A stretch of 9,835 bases of DNA, from contig LSKJ01000605.1 in NCBI GenBank assembly GCA_001557035.1, positions 1 through 9,835 of the forward strand. Direction: 5' to 3'. A program made the position numbers and the translations under genes. Shown piece after piece: positions 1-6,671 of this stretch; positions within the stretch are counted from its first letter, which is position 1, and every line of letters starts with the position of its first letter. The DNA comes from Rhodospirillaceae bacterium CCH5-H10. Its GTDB lineage: Bacteria; Pseudomonadota; Alphaproteobacteria; Reyranellales; Reyranellaceae. The notes beneath the pieces are model-generated. The model had not been told where the DNA came from, did not search any database, and saw nothing but the letters and a program-made list of their open reading frames with translations.

Positions 1-4
1 GAGT

Positions 5-43
5 GTTCACCATGTCTCCGAACAGCCGTTCACCATGTCTCCG
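5..43. repeat. Two 16-bp direct repeats, 23-bp period
   Basis: The 16-mer GTTCACCATGTCTCCG occurs at 5-20 and again, identically, at 28-43, separated by 7 bases. The first copy is also flanked by TGTTC and GAACA as a short inverted pair. No gene explains it. Closely spaced direct repeats like these occur at the ends of some insertion sequences (for example the multiple terminal repeats of the IS21 family), so this may be the edge of an element lying to the left. No transposase is visible, so this origin is inference only. Confidence 0.6.
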
Positions 44-52
44 GTCCGTACA

Positions 53-68
53 CATCTGAATGGGGAGG
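53..68. repeat. Partial copy of dispersed palindromic repeat
   Basis: The 16 bases CATCTGAATGGGGAGG match exactly the right end (9322-9337) of the composite palindromic element between the carboxyltransferase and acyl-CoA dehydrogenase genes. The pairing left half (CCTCCC...) is missing here, so this is a truncated or decayed copy. It lies about 55 bases before the start of the ABC-transporter operon. A shared 16-mer at two sites 9 kb apart points to a family dispersed in this genome. Confidence 0.6.
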
Positions 69-109
69 AACAAGATTGGCACGCTTGTTGCCTTCCAAGG
101 GAACTGCTT

Positions 110-115
110 GGGAGG
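110..115 (+). promoter_or_regulatory. Ribosome binding site fixing the start of the binding protein
   Basis: GGGAGG lies 6 bases before the ATG at 122. The open frame reaches back to an ATG at 35, but those 29 codons precede the hydrophobic signal peptide and run through the repeat sequence, so the Shine-Dalgarno sequence decides for 122. Confidence 0.7.
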
Positions 116-121
116 CATTTC

Positions 122-1081
122 ATGATCAATCGTCGTCGTCTGCTGGCCGGGGCCAGCCTTGCTGCCGTGGGAACCCTGGCCGCGCCATCCATTCTGCGCG
201 CGCAAAGCGGGCAGACGGTCAAGATGGGGGCGCTGCGCCTCGTCCACTCGATGCCGCCGCACTTCTACGAGAAGTTCGCGCCTCCCGGCCTGAAGATCGA
301 GATCATCACCTTCGACAGCCCGACCGACTGCAAGAACGCCGTCGTCACCAAGTCGGTCGACCTCGGCACCTTCGGTATCGCCGCCGGGATCCTGGGCGCC
401 GCCGCGGGCGAACCGGTCGTCGTCGTGGGCGCGATGTCCAACCGCGGCATGGGCGTCATCTCCAAGGCCGGCTCCGACGTGAAGGCGATCAAGGACCTCA
501 AGGGCAAGAAGGTCGGCATCTGGCCGGGCTCGACCCAGGAGGTCTTCATCCTCGAGCGCATGCGGATGGAGGGACTCACGCTGAAGGACATCACGTCCGT
601 CCGCGTCCCGTTCGGCGAGATGCCGGCGATGCTCGCACGCGGTGACATCGATGCCTATGTCGGCGCCGAGCCGGGCCCTGCCCTGTCGATCACGTCCGGT
701 GTCGGGCAGCTCGTCGAATATCCCTATGGCACGGCCATGGGCGGCCTCAACATGATCATCGGCACCAACGAGGAGACCGTTGCAAAGAATCCGGAGATGA
801 TCCGGACCATGCTGAAGACCCACCGCCAGGCCGTCGAATTCATGGCGGCCAACAAGCCGGCCGTGGTCGACATGACGGTGCAGAAACTCGGCGCCAACCG
901 CGCCGCGGTCGAGCAGGCGCTGGGCGCCGACAACGTGGAATATGTCTGGAAGCTCGACGACAAGGTACAGGGCCAGGCCAAGACCTACGCCCAGCACATG
1001 CTCGAGATGAAGCAGATTCGCGCGCTGCCCAAGTTCGATACCTTCCTCAATCCGAAGTTCTCGAACGAGATCGCCAGCTAA
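122..1081 (+). CDS. ABC transporter substrate-binding protein (SsuA/TauA/NMT1-like)
   Basis: This is the periplasmic binding protein of an importer, 319 aa from the chosen ATG. Residues 1-27 form an export signal: a twin-arginine start (MINRRRLL), a hydrophobic alanine/leucine stretch, and a likely cleavage site after LRA. The RR motif is compatible with Tat export, although Sec is possible. The mature part has the pattern of the nitrate/sulfonate/taurine binding-protein superfamily: an early segment counting 'VDLGTFGIAAGI', then 'IKDLKGKKVGIWPGSTQEV', and later 'ARGDIDAYVGAEPGPALS'. The permease and ATPase genes follow in the same operon, 25 bp downstream and then overlapping. The ligand cannot be read from the sequence; family members take up aliphatic sulfonates, taurine, nitrate, pyrimidine precursors and aromatic acids. 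The family call is firm and the substrate is unknown. Confidence 0.9.
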   Translation: MINRRRLLAGASLAAVGTLAAPSILRAQSGQTVKMGALRLVHSMPPHFYEKFAPPGLKIEIITFDSPTDCKNAVVTKSVDLGTFGIAAGILGAAAGEPVVVVGAMSNRGMGVISKAGSDVKAIKDLKGKKVGIWPGSTQEVFILERMRMEGLTLKDITSVRVPFGEMPAMLARGDIDAYVGAEPGPALSITSGVGQLVEYPYGTAMGGLNMIIGTNEETVAKNPEMIRTMLKTHRQAVEFMAANKPAVVDMTVQKLGANRAAVEQALGADNVEYVWKLDDKVQGQAKTYAQHMLEMKQIRALPKFDTFLNPKFSNEIAS

Positions 1082-1106
1082 CCGGCTGGCGAGGACGGAG
1101 CGCATC

Positions 1107-1964
1107 ATGGCGATCGTCGAGACAGTGTCCCCGACGGCGGCGCCGGCCGCCGTCGTGCCGCGCTCCGGCGCGAATTCAACGTGGAAGCGGTTCAAGCCGA
1201 CCGTGCTGGCGCTGATCGTGCCGCTGATCCTGCTGGTCTTCTGGCAGGTCGCGACGACCCAGCAATGGACCCGGCTGATCCCGACGCCCTACCAGGTCGC
1301 CGAGTACATGGTCGACTTCGCGGCGGGCGGCATATACGACGACGCCTATTCCGCGACGCTGACCACCCACCTGCTGGCCTCCATGAGCCGCGTCTATGGC
1401 GGCTTCGCGCTGGCCGCCCTGTTCGCGCTGCCGATCGGCGTGCTGATCGGCCGCGTGCCGACCGCGCGCATGCTGCTCGACCCGTTCCTGCAGGTGATGC
1501 GGCCGATCCCCGTCACCGCGTGGCTGCCGCTGTCGATGATCCTGTTCGGCCTCGGCGCCAAGTCGGCCTTCGCGCTGGTCTGCCTCGGCGCCTTCTACCC
1601 GATCCTTCTGAACACGATCTTCGGCGTGCGTTCGGTCGATCCGAAGCTGTTCGAGGCGGCCTCGATGCTGGGCTGCCGCGGCAACGCACAGTTCTACAAG
1701 GTGGTGCTGCCGGCCGCCGCACCCTCGATCTTCACCGGCCTGCGCCTCGGCCTCGGCCTCGCCTGGTTCGTCATCGTCGTCGGCGAGATGACCGGCGTGC
1801 CGCAGGGGCTGGGCGCCGTCATCATGGACGGCCGCACCCTGTCGCGCACCGAGCTGGTGATCTGCGGCATGATCGTGATCGGCCTCGCCGGCTACATCTC
1901 CGACCGCGTCGTCGTGTCGATCGGCAACTATCTGCTGCGCTGGAGCCCCAACCATCATGGCTGA
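1107..1964 (+). CDS. ABC transporter permease (SsuC/TauC-like)
   Basis: This inner-membrane permease of 285 aa presumably forms the homodimeric channel of the importer. After a polar N-terminus, hydrophobic segments begin near residue 33 (VLALIVPLILLVFWQVA) and continue at about 97-117, 138-148, 153-170, 208-226 and 249-265, consistent with six transmembrane helices. The cytoplasmic EAA loop that docks on the ATPase is clear: EAASMLG at 183-189 followed by VVLPAAAPSIFTGLRLGLG at about 199-217, the binding-protein-dependent permease signature. The start follows a purine-rich GAGGACGGAG sequence. The last 8 bases overlap the ATPase gene, which suggests translational coupling. Its position between binding protein and ATPase gives one complete importer. 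Confidence 0.92.
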   Translation: MAIVETVSPTAAPAAVVPRSGANSTWKRFKPTVLALIVPLILLVFWQVATTQQWTRLIPTPYQVAEYMVDFAAGGIYDDAYSATLTTHLLASMSRVYGGFALAALFALPIGVLIGRVPTARMLLDPFLQVMRPIPVTAWLPLSMILFGLGAKSAFALVCLGAFYPILLNTIFGVRSVDPKLFEAASMLGCRGNAQFYKVVLPAAAPSIFTGLRLGLGLAWFVIVVGEMTGVPQGLGAVIMDGRTLSRTELVICGMIVIGLAGYISDRVVVSIGNYLLRWSPNHHG

Positions 1965-2736
1965 CACCGCGACACCGATCATCGAGATCAAGGGCGTATC
2001 CAAGGTCTTCCAGCTGCAGGACCAGACGATCAACGCACTGTCCGATGCCCATCTCTCGATCAACAAGGGCGAGTTCATCTGCCTGATCGGCGCCTCGGGA
2101 TGCGGGAAGTCCACCCTGCTGCGCATCATGGCGGGCTTCGACCAGCCCTCGTCGGGCGACGCGCTGATGTGGGGCAAGCCGATCGCCGGCCCCGATCCGT
2201 CGCGCGGCATGGTCTTCCAGGACTATGCGCTGTTCCCCTGGCTGAGCGTGCGCGACAATATCGGCTTCGGCCCCGCATCGCGTGGCCTCGGCAGCGCCGA
2301 GGTGAAGCAGATCGTCGACAAGTTCATCGACCTGGTCGGCCTCGCCAGGTTCGCCAACGCCTACCCGCACCAGCTTTCGGGCGGCATGAAACAGCGCGTG
2401 GCCATCGCCCGCGTGCTGGCCAATGACGCCGAGCTGGTGCTGATGGACGAGCCGTTCGGCGCGCTCGATGCCATGACGCGCGAACGACTGCAGGACGAGC
2501 TGCTGGAAATCTGGGAGCGCACGAAGCTCACCGTCGTGTTCGTGACCCATGCGGTCGAGGAGGCGATCCTGCTGGCCAACCGCGTGGTCGTCATGACGCC
2601 CGGCCCCGGTCGCATCGAGAGCGACAATCCGCTCGACCTGCCGCGGCCGCGCGATGTCGCGAGCCCCGAGTTCAACGCAATCCGCCGTGTGCTGAGCGCC
2701 AAGCTGCACAGCCATCACGGCAAGAAGGCGGCCTGA
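1957..2736 (+). CDS. ABC transporter ATP-binding protein (SsuB/TauB-like)
   Basis: This 259-aa cytoplasmic ATPase energises the importer. All nucleotide-binding motifs are intact: Walker A GASGCGKST (45-53), Q-loop glutamine 88 in MVFQDYALFPWL, signature LSGGMKQR (140-147), Walker B VLMDEP (161-166), D-loop GALD (168-171) and switch histidine 198 in VFVTHAVEEA. The 'DYALFPWL' and 'PGPGRI' segments are typical of the nitrate/sulfonate/taurine subfamily. Its ATG lies inside the end of the permease gene (8-base overlap), so the two are probably translated together. The stop is only 4 bases from the stop of the converging acetyltransferase gene, with no obvious terminator between them. Confidence 0.94.
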   Translation: MADTATPIIEIKGVSKVFQLQDQTINALSDAHLSINKGEFICLIGASGCGKSTLLRIMAGFDQPSSGDALMWGKPIAGPDPSRGMVFQDYALFPWLSVRDNIGFGPASRGLGSAEVKQIVDKFIDLVGLARFANAYPHQLSGGMKQRVAIARVLANDAELVLMDEPFGALDAMTRERLQDELLEIWERTKLTVVFVTHAVEEAILLANRVVVMTPGPGRIESDNPLDLPRPRDVASPEFNAIRRVLSAKLHSHHGKKAA

Positions 2737-2740
2737 GCCT

Positions 2741-3328
2741 TCAGCGACGCCGCGGTCGCCGCAGCATCGGCACGATGGTCGGCGAGCTACCGTGCTGGAT
2801 CTGGCCCGTGATCTCGAAACCGTGGCGCTGGTAGAGCGGCACGTTCCTGGGATTCGACGATTCGAGATAGGCCGGCACGCCATCGCGGTCGCAGATATCG
2901 GTGGCATGAGCGAGCAGCGCGCTGCCCAGTCCCTTGCCCTGGTGTTTCGGGTCGATGCCGATCAACGGCAGATACCAATGAGGCTCGCGCGGGTGATGGC
3001 TCGTCATCTGCTGCATCACCTGCATGCCGTCGCTCATCGACTCCGGCGATGCCGTCGTCCGCATCAACTCGCCCAGCGCCGCCCCATCCGGCTCGACGCC
3101 CGGCGGCAACCACAGGGCCGTGCCGGCATGGTCGCCGACGACGTGGGCGCCGCCCTTCGCGAAGCCCGCGCCGCCGAACGCCTTTGCGAAGCGTGGAAAG
3201 GCGTTGAGATAGGCTTGCGGATCCGGCCAGGTCCAGCGTGTTGCCGGATCGGCGCTGAAGGCGAGCGTCAGCGTGGCGATCGCCGCTGCCTCTTCCGGTG
3301 GAGCAGCCGATCGGACAGTGTTGGTCAT
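2741..3328 (-). CDS. GNAT family N-acetyltransferase
   Basis: A 195-aa protein with the Gcn5-related acetyltransferase fold in its C-terminal half, predicted to transfer an acetyl group from acetyl-CoA to an unidentified amine. Motif A, which binds the pyrophosphate of CoA, is clear at about 123-141: IGIDPKHQGKGLGSALLAH, containing the Q-G-x-G-x-G/A loop. Motif B follows at 160-172 with RNVPLYQRHGFE. The N-terminal half (PATRWTWPDP, ALWLPPGVEP) resembles the group of bacterial GNATs with a W-x-P-P-G segment before the core. A GAGAGG sequence lies 5 bases before the ATG. It is in the same direction as the VOC gene upstream (71-bp gap) but a 9-bp-stem inverted repeat lies between them. The substrate is not predictable. 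Confidence 0.88.
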   Translation of the reverse strand: MTNTVRSAAPPEEAAAIATLTLAFSADPATRWTWPDPQAYLNAFPRFAKAFGGAGFAKGGAHVVGDHAGTALWLPPGVEPDGAALGELMRTTASPESMSDGMQVMQQMTSHHPREPHWYLPLIGIDPKHQGKGLGSALLAHATDICDRDGVPAYLESSNPRNVPLYQRHGFEITGQIQHGSSPTIVPMLRRPRRR

Positions 3329-3348
3329 CTTGGCCTCTCGGGGTCGCT

Positions 3349-3375
3349 ATCGTTCCCTTCAACATCGGGAACGAT
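3349..3375. repeat. Perfect 9-bp inverted repeat, 9-nt loop
   Basis: ATCGTTCCC (3349-3357) and GGGAACGAT (3367-3375) are exact reverse complements around a 9-base loop, in the 71-bp gap between the VOC stop and the GNAT start. No T-run follows on either strand, so it is not a canonical intrinsic terminator. It could attenuate read-through from the VOC gene, or act as an operator just upstream of the GNAT gene, about 20 bases from its ATG. Confidence 0.55.
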
Positions 3376-3399
3376 GGCGATCCTTGCAAGCCGGCGCCT

Positions 3400-3771
3400 T
3401 CACTTCCCGCAATAGGCCTCGATGCGATAACCGTCGGGGTCGATCACGAAGGCGGCGTAGTAGGTCGGGCTGTAGTCCGAACGGACGCCGGGCTTGCCGT
3501 TATCCTTGCCGCCATTCTTGAGAGCGGCGGCATGGAAGGCATCGACCGACTTCCGGTCCTTCGCGACGAAACAGAAGTGCAGGCCGGACTCCATGTCGGC
3601 CTTCACTGGCTTCGCGGACTTGCCGATCCACAGACCGACCTCCTTATCCCCGTACCCCAGCGAGGTTTCGCCGTCGCTGAGGCGCGCGTAACCGAGCGGC
3701 TTGAGCGCCTCGTCGTAGAACGCGCGGGCCCGGGGAATGTCGGCAACGCCGATGGAAACATGGTCGAACAT
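3400..3771 (-). CDS. VOC family protein (glyoxalase/bleomycin-resistance fold)
   Basis: A 123-aa single-domain vicinal-oxygen-chelate protein with two beta-alpha-beta-beta-beta modules. It opens with MFDHVSIGVADIPRARAFYD, the usual first module. Candidate metal ligands sit where the family has them: His4, His65 (GLHFCFVA) and Glu118 (YRIEAYC), the last after the typical DPDGYRIE segment. Typical lengths are 120-140 aa. The open frame reaches back to 3837, but the ATG at 3771 has a near-perfect Shine-Dalgarno sequence (AAGGAGGAAATT on the minus strand) and begins at the conserved fold, so it is preferred. Upstream, a TTGACA promoter overlaps a 22-bp dyad, and a divergent CGNR zinc-finger gene follows. 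The chemical role could be lyase, dioxygenase-like or binding and cannot be decided here. Confidence 0.88.
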   Translation of the reverse strand: MFDHVSIGVADIPRARAFYDEALKPLGYARLSDGETSLGYGDKEVGLWIGKSAKPVKADMESGLHFCFVAKDRKSVDAFHAAALKNGGKDNGKPGVRSDYSPTYYAAFVIDPDGYRIEAYCGK

Positions 3772-3790
3772 GGCAATTTCCTCCTTAGTA

Positions 3791-3812
3791 ACTATATAAC
3801 TGGTTATATGGT
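3791..3812. promoter_or_regulatory. Probable operator dyad (VOC/CGNR intergenic region)
   Basis: ACTATATAAC and GTTATATGGT flank a 2-base centre (TG); 9 of 10 positions pair, giving a 22-bp dyad in otherwise GC-rich DNA. On the minus strand it overlaps the predicted -10 box of the VOC gene and its expected start point, the usual place for a repressor. The neighbouring CGNR protein is the obvious candidate binder, but this is inferred from position only. Confidence 0.5.
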
Positions 3813-3837
3813 TATTATCTGACAGCCACCTTGTCAA
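3809..3837 (-). promoter_or_regulatory. Predicted promoter of the VOC gene
   Basis: On the minus strand a perfect -35 box TTGACA (complement of 3832-3837) is followed after 17 bases by TAACCA (3809-3814), a weak -10. Transcription would begin near 3802, in the middle of the dyad, leaving a leader of about 30 nt with a strong Shine-Dalgarno sequence. Confidence 0.45.
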
Positions 3838-3865
3838 CCCGACAACCGGTTAGTAAGTCCAGTCG

Positions 3866-4396
3866 ATGAAGGTCGATCTCTGTCTTGAGTTTGCGAACAC
3901 GCGCTATTGGCGCGGTCAGGACACGCCGACGGAGACGCTGAAGGAGCCTGCCGATCTGGCGGCCTGGCTAAAGCTGCCGAAGCTTCCCCCTCAGAAGGAA
4001 TTCGAGCAGGCACTGGCGTTGCGCGAGACGATACATCGCCTGTTCGACGCGCTGGCGCAGGGCAAGACCGCGGGCGGTCGCGATTTCGAGGAGTTGAACG
4101 CCGCCCTCGCCAGCGCGCCCGCGCGCAAGGTGCTGAGGCGCGCGAAAGACGGCTACGACTGGGATCTCGACGTGAAATCCGGCACGGCTTTGGCGCTCCT
4201 GGCGCCCGTCCTGTGGTCTGCCGGCGACCTGCTGGCGAGCTCGAATCTCGCCAAGGTGCGCCGCTGCGCCAATCCCGAGTGCCTCTATCTCTTCATCGAC
4301 GAGAGCCGCGCCGGAAGGCGGCGCTGGTGCACCATGTCGTCTTGCGGCAATCGCGCCAAGGCCAGGAGGCACTATCACAAGAGCAAGCAGGCGTGA
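3866..4396 (+). CDS. ABATE domain / CGNR zinc-finger protein, putative regulator
   Basis: A 176-aa protein. The N-terminal part begins with DLCLEFANTRYWRG and matches the ABATE (putative stress-induced regulator) domain, where 'LCLDFANT' is the usual opening. The C-terminus is a CGNR zinc finger: Cys134, Cys139, Cys155 and Cys160 are spaced C-x4-C-x15-C-x4-C, ending in WCTMSSCGNRAKARRHYHK. CGNR proteins are thought to bind DNA, but few have been studied. The ATG at 3866 puts the family motif right at the N-terminus and has no clear Shine-Dalgarno sequence. A possible promoter (TTGTCA at 3831, TAAGTC at 3854) would start transcription almost at the ATG, so a leaderless transcript is conceivable. 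It is transcribed away from the VOC gene with 94 bp between them, which suggests that it regulates that gene. Confidence 0.87.
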   Translation: MKVDLCLEFANTRYWRGQDTPTETLKEPADLAAWLKLPKLPPQKEFEQALALRETIHRLFDALAQGKTAGGRDFEELNAALASAPARKVLRRAKDGYDWDLDVKSGTALALLAPVLWSAGDLLASSNLAKVRRCANPECLYLFIDESRAGRRRWCTMSSCGNRAKARRHYHKSKQA

Positions 4397-4403
4397 CGTT
4401 TTC

Positions 4404-4428
4404 GGAACATTGTCGTGATTCCGACGTT
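4404..4428 (+). promoter_or_regulatory. EcfG-type (general stress response sigma) promoter
   Basis: GGAAC (4404-4408), a 16-base spacer, then CGTT (4425-4428). This exactly matches the GGAAC-N16/17-CGTT consensus of the alphaproteobacterial extracytoplasmic sigma factor EcfG/SigT. It sits in the 106-bp gap before the hybrid kinase, in the right orientation, giving a leader of about 65-70 nt before the GTG start. The match is seen directly; its use is inferred. Confidence 0.7.
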
Positions 4429-4502
4429 GTGGTGGGCCCTCTCCCGCCGGTCCCAAAGAACGAGACGATGGTCGCATCTCCTGTAAGTGGCAGCGGAAGT
4501 TC

Positions 4503-6248
4503 GTGACGCCTGACGAGATCCACCATCTCGTCGAGCGGTTGAAGGCCCTCGAAGCCGAAAATGCACGTCTCAAGGCGCGAGACGGACATACGGCACGTCT
4601 GCGTGAAGCCGAGGAGGCGCTTGCGGAAAGCGAGGAACGCTACCGCACCCTCTTCGAATCGATCGACGAAGGCTTCTGCATCATCGAATTCTTCGACGGA
4701 CCGCACGGCCCGTTGAGCGACTACATCCACATCGAGGCCAATCCGGCCTACGCCCAGCATGCCGGCATTCTCAACGTCGTCGGCCAGAAGCTACGCGAGA
4801 TGGTCCCGGATGAGGCCGATGCCTGGGTCGCGCGCTACGGCGCGGTGTTGCGCACGGGCGAGCCCATCCGCTTCGAGCAGGAGCTGGTCGCGACCGGCCG
4901 GCAACTCGAACTGGCGGCCTTCCGGATCGAGCCGGCCAGCCGCCGCCAGGTCGCCGTGCTCTTCCAGGACATCACTCCGCGCAAGAAGGCCGAAGCGGCG
5001 CTCCAGCGCCTCAACGAGACGCTCGAGCAACGCGTCAACGACGCGCTTGCCGAGCGGATCAAGGAGCAGCAGCGGCTGCGCGCGACCGAGGAAGCGCTGC
5101 GCCAGTCACAGAAGATGGAAGCGGTGGGCCAGCTCACGGGCGGGATCGCTCACGACTTCAACAACCTGCTTACCGGCATCATGGGCTCGCTCGAACTGCT
5201 GCGTACCCGCTTCAGCCAGGGGCGCCTGGACGACGCCGACCGTTACCTCATGGCCGCCCATTCGGCCTCGCGCCGGGCGGCGTCGCTGATCCATCGCCTG
5301 CTCGCCTTCTCCCGGCGCCAGCCGCTCGACCCCAAGCCCACCGACGTCAATCGCCTCGTGATCGACATGGAAGAGCTGATCCGGCGTACCGTCGGCCCCC
5401 AGATCGCCGTCGATGTCGTCACGGCCGGCGGCCTGTGGTCGACGCTGATCGACGCACCGCAGCTCGAGAACGCCCTGCTCAACCTCTGCATCAATGCGCG
5501 CGATGCCATGCCGGACGGTGGCCGCATCACCATCGAAACCGCAAACAAGTGGCTCGACGAGCGCGCCGCCGCCGAGCGCGACCTGCCGCCTGGACAGTAT
5601 CTCTCGGTCTGCGTCACCGATACCGGCACGGGCATGACGCCCGAGGTGAAGGCCAACGCCTTCGATCCTTTCTTCACCACCAAACCGATGGGACAGGGCA
5701 CCGGGCTCGGCCTGTCGATGATCTACGGCTTCGTCCGCCAGTCCGGCGGCCAGGTCCGCATCTACTCCGAGGTCGGACAGGGCACCACCATGTGCCTCTA
5801 CCTGCCTCGCCACTATGCCAGCGAAGTCGACCGGATGGCGGCCGCGGCACCGGCGCAGCCGGCGCGCGCCCATGCCGGCGAGACGGTGATGATCGTCGAC
5901 GACGAGCCCACCGTGCGCATGCTCGTGACCGACGTGCTGCACGACCAGGGCTACACCGCCCTCGAAGCCACGGACGGGCCGGAGGCGCTCCGGGTGCTCC
6001 AGACGGATGTGCGCATCGACCTGCTCATCACCGACGTCGGCTTGCCGGGAGGCATGAACGGCCGGCAGCTCGCCGATGCCGCCCGTATCTCGCGCCCTGA
6101 ACTGAAGGTCCTGTTCATCACCGGCTACGCCGAGAACGCAATCATCGGCAATGCCCAGCTTGCGCCGCGCATGCAGTTGCTGACCAAGCCGTTCGTCATG
6201 GAGGACCTGGCGAACCGCATCCGCAGCATGATCGAGAACGGCGACTGA
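4503..6248 (+). CDS. PAS-domain hybrid sensor histidine kinase/response regulator
   Basis: A 581-aa hybrid kinase with no predicted transmembrane segment, so it is likely cytosolic. In order: an N-terminal coiled coil (about 5-45), a PAS domain (about 46-160, ERYRTLFESIDEGFCIIEFF to VAVLFQDITPRKKAE), a second coiled coil (160-205), a HisKA domain with phospho-acceptor His217 in GGIAHDFNNLL, and a HATPase with N-box NARDAM (331-336), G1 DTGTGM (373-378), F-box FDPFFTTK (387-394) and G2 GTGLGLS (399-405). After an alanine/proline linker comes a receiver domain (about 460-578): acidic pair Asp466/Asp467, phospho-acceptor Asp511 in LLITDVGLPGG, Thr540 and Lys562. All catalytic residues are present. 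It starts with GTG; no in-frame ATG precedes it and the Shine-Dalgarno sequence is weak. No separate response regulator or phosphotransferase is in the window, so the output partner is unknown. The upstream EcfG-type promoter suggests stress induction. Confidence 0.92.
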   Translation: MTPDEIHHLVERLKALEAENARLKARDGHTARLREAEEALAESEERYRTLFESIDEGFCIIEFFDGPHGPLSDYIHIEANPAYAQHAGILNVVGQKLREMVPDEADAWVARYGAVLRTGEPIRFEQELVATGRQLELAAFRIEPASRRQVAVLFQDITPRKKAEAALQRLNETLEQRVNDALAERIKEQQRLRATEEALRQSQKMEAVGQLTGGIAHDFNNLLTGIMGSLELLRTRFSQGRLDDADRYLMAAHSASRRAASLIHRLLAFSRRQPLDPKPTDVNRLVIDMEELIRRTVGPQIAVDVVTAGGLWSTLIDAPQLENALLNLCINARDAMPDGGRITIETANKWLDERAAAERDLPPGQYLSVCVTDTGTGMTPEVKANAFDPFFTTKPMGQGTGLGLSMIYGFVRQSGGQVRIYSEVGQGTTMCLYLPRHYASEVDRMAAAAPAQPARAHAGETVMIVDDEPTVRMLVTDVLHDQGYTALEATDGPEALRVLQTDVRIDLLITDVGLPGGMNGRQLADAARISRPELKVLFITGYAENAIIGNAQLAPRMQLLTKPFVMEDLANRIRSMIENGD

Positions 6249-6260
6249 TCGCAGACATGG

Positions 6261-6287
6261 AAAGGGCCCCGCGCAGGGGCCCTTTTT
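6261..6287 (+). terminator. Strong intrinsic terminator
   Basis: A 10-bp perfect stem (AAAGGGCCCC at 6261-6270 and GGGGCCCTTT at 6276-6285) with a GCGCA loop ends in a run of five T (6283-6287). It follows the kinase stop by 12 bases. Read on the minus strand, the hairpin ends in TTTCC, so it may also stop SCP2 transcripts, though less efficiently. Confidence 0.9.
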
Positions 6288-6312
6288 AGTGCCGTCGTCG
6301 AGCGCGAAGCGC

Positions 6313-6609
<297 letters not shown>

Positions 6610-6642
6610 GGACGAGTTCCTCCAGTCGGCAACGGTCTTGGG

Positions 6643-6671
6643 GGCTTACTTGACCTTTACGTAAACGTCAA
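6643..6671 (-). promoter_or_regulatory. Predicted promoter of the SCP2 gene
   Basis: On the minus strand, TTGACG (complement of 6666-6671) and TAAGCC (complement of 6643-6648) are separated by 17 bases. The -35 box is the right arm of the shared palindrome. The -10 is weak, as expected for an activated promoter. Confidence 0.45.
6650..6671. promoter_or_regulatory. 22-bp palindromic operator shared by SCP2 and catabolic operon
   Basis: The sequence reads TTGAC-C-TTTACGTAAA-C-GTCAA, a dyad centred on ACGT between 6660 and 6661 with 10 of 11 positions pairing. It lies midway in the 96-bp divergent intergenic region. From memory it resembles sites of LiuR-type MerR-family regulators of branched-chain acyl-CoA catabolism, which fits the genes downstream. 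No regulator gene is in the window. The palindrome is certain; the identity of the binder is inference. Confidence 0.65.

Noticed and set aside
5..43. CRISPR-like array
   Set aside because: There are only two short repeats with a 7-base spacer and no cas genes, too short for CRISPR units.
35..121. Upstream ATG giving a 348-aa binding protein
   Set aside because: The extra 29 residues would precede the signal peptide and are encoded by repeat sequence, while GGGAGG is placed properly for the ATG at 122.
2730..2765. Possible bidirectional terminator between the ATPase and GNAT stops
   Set aside because: Only a short 5-bp inverted pair (GCGAC/GTCGC) is present, inside the GNAT coding end, and there is no T-run.
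1176..2907. Long minus-strand frames (344 and 361 codons) opposite the permease and ATPase genes
   Set aside because: These are antisense shadows caused by GC-biased third positions; no motif or plausible ribosome binding site was seen, and the opposite strand has a clear ABC operon.
3772..3837. 22-residue N-terminal extension of the VOC protein
   Set aside because: It is encoded by the promoter/operator region and would place the strong AAGGAGG inside the gene. The fold begins at the inner ATG.
4468..4506. A 12-codon frame ending in TGA that overlaps the kinase GTG (GTGA)
   Set aside because: It looks like a leader peptide for translational coupling, but there is no good ribosome binding site, and the overlap can arise by chance.
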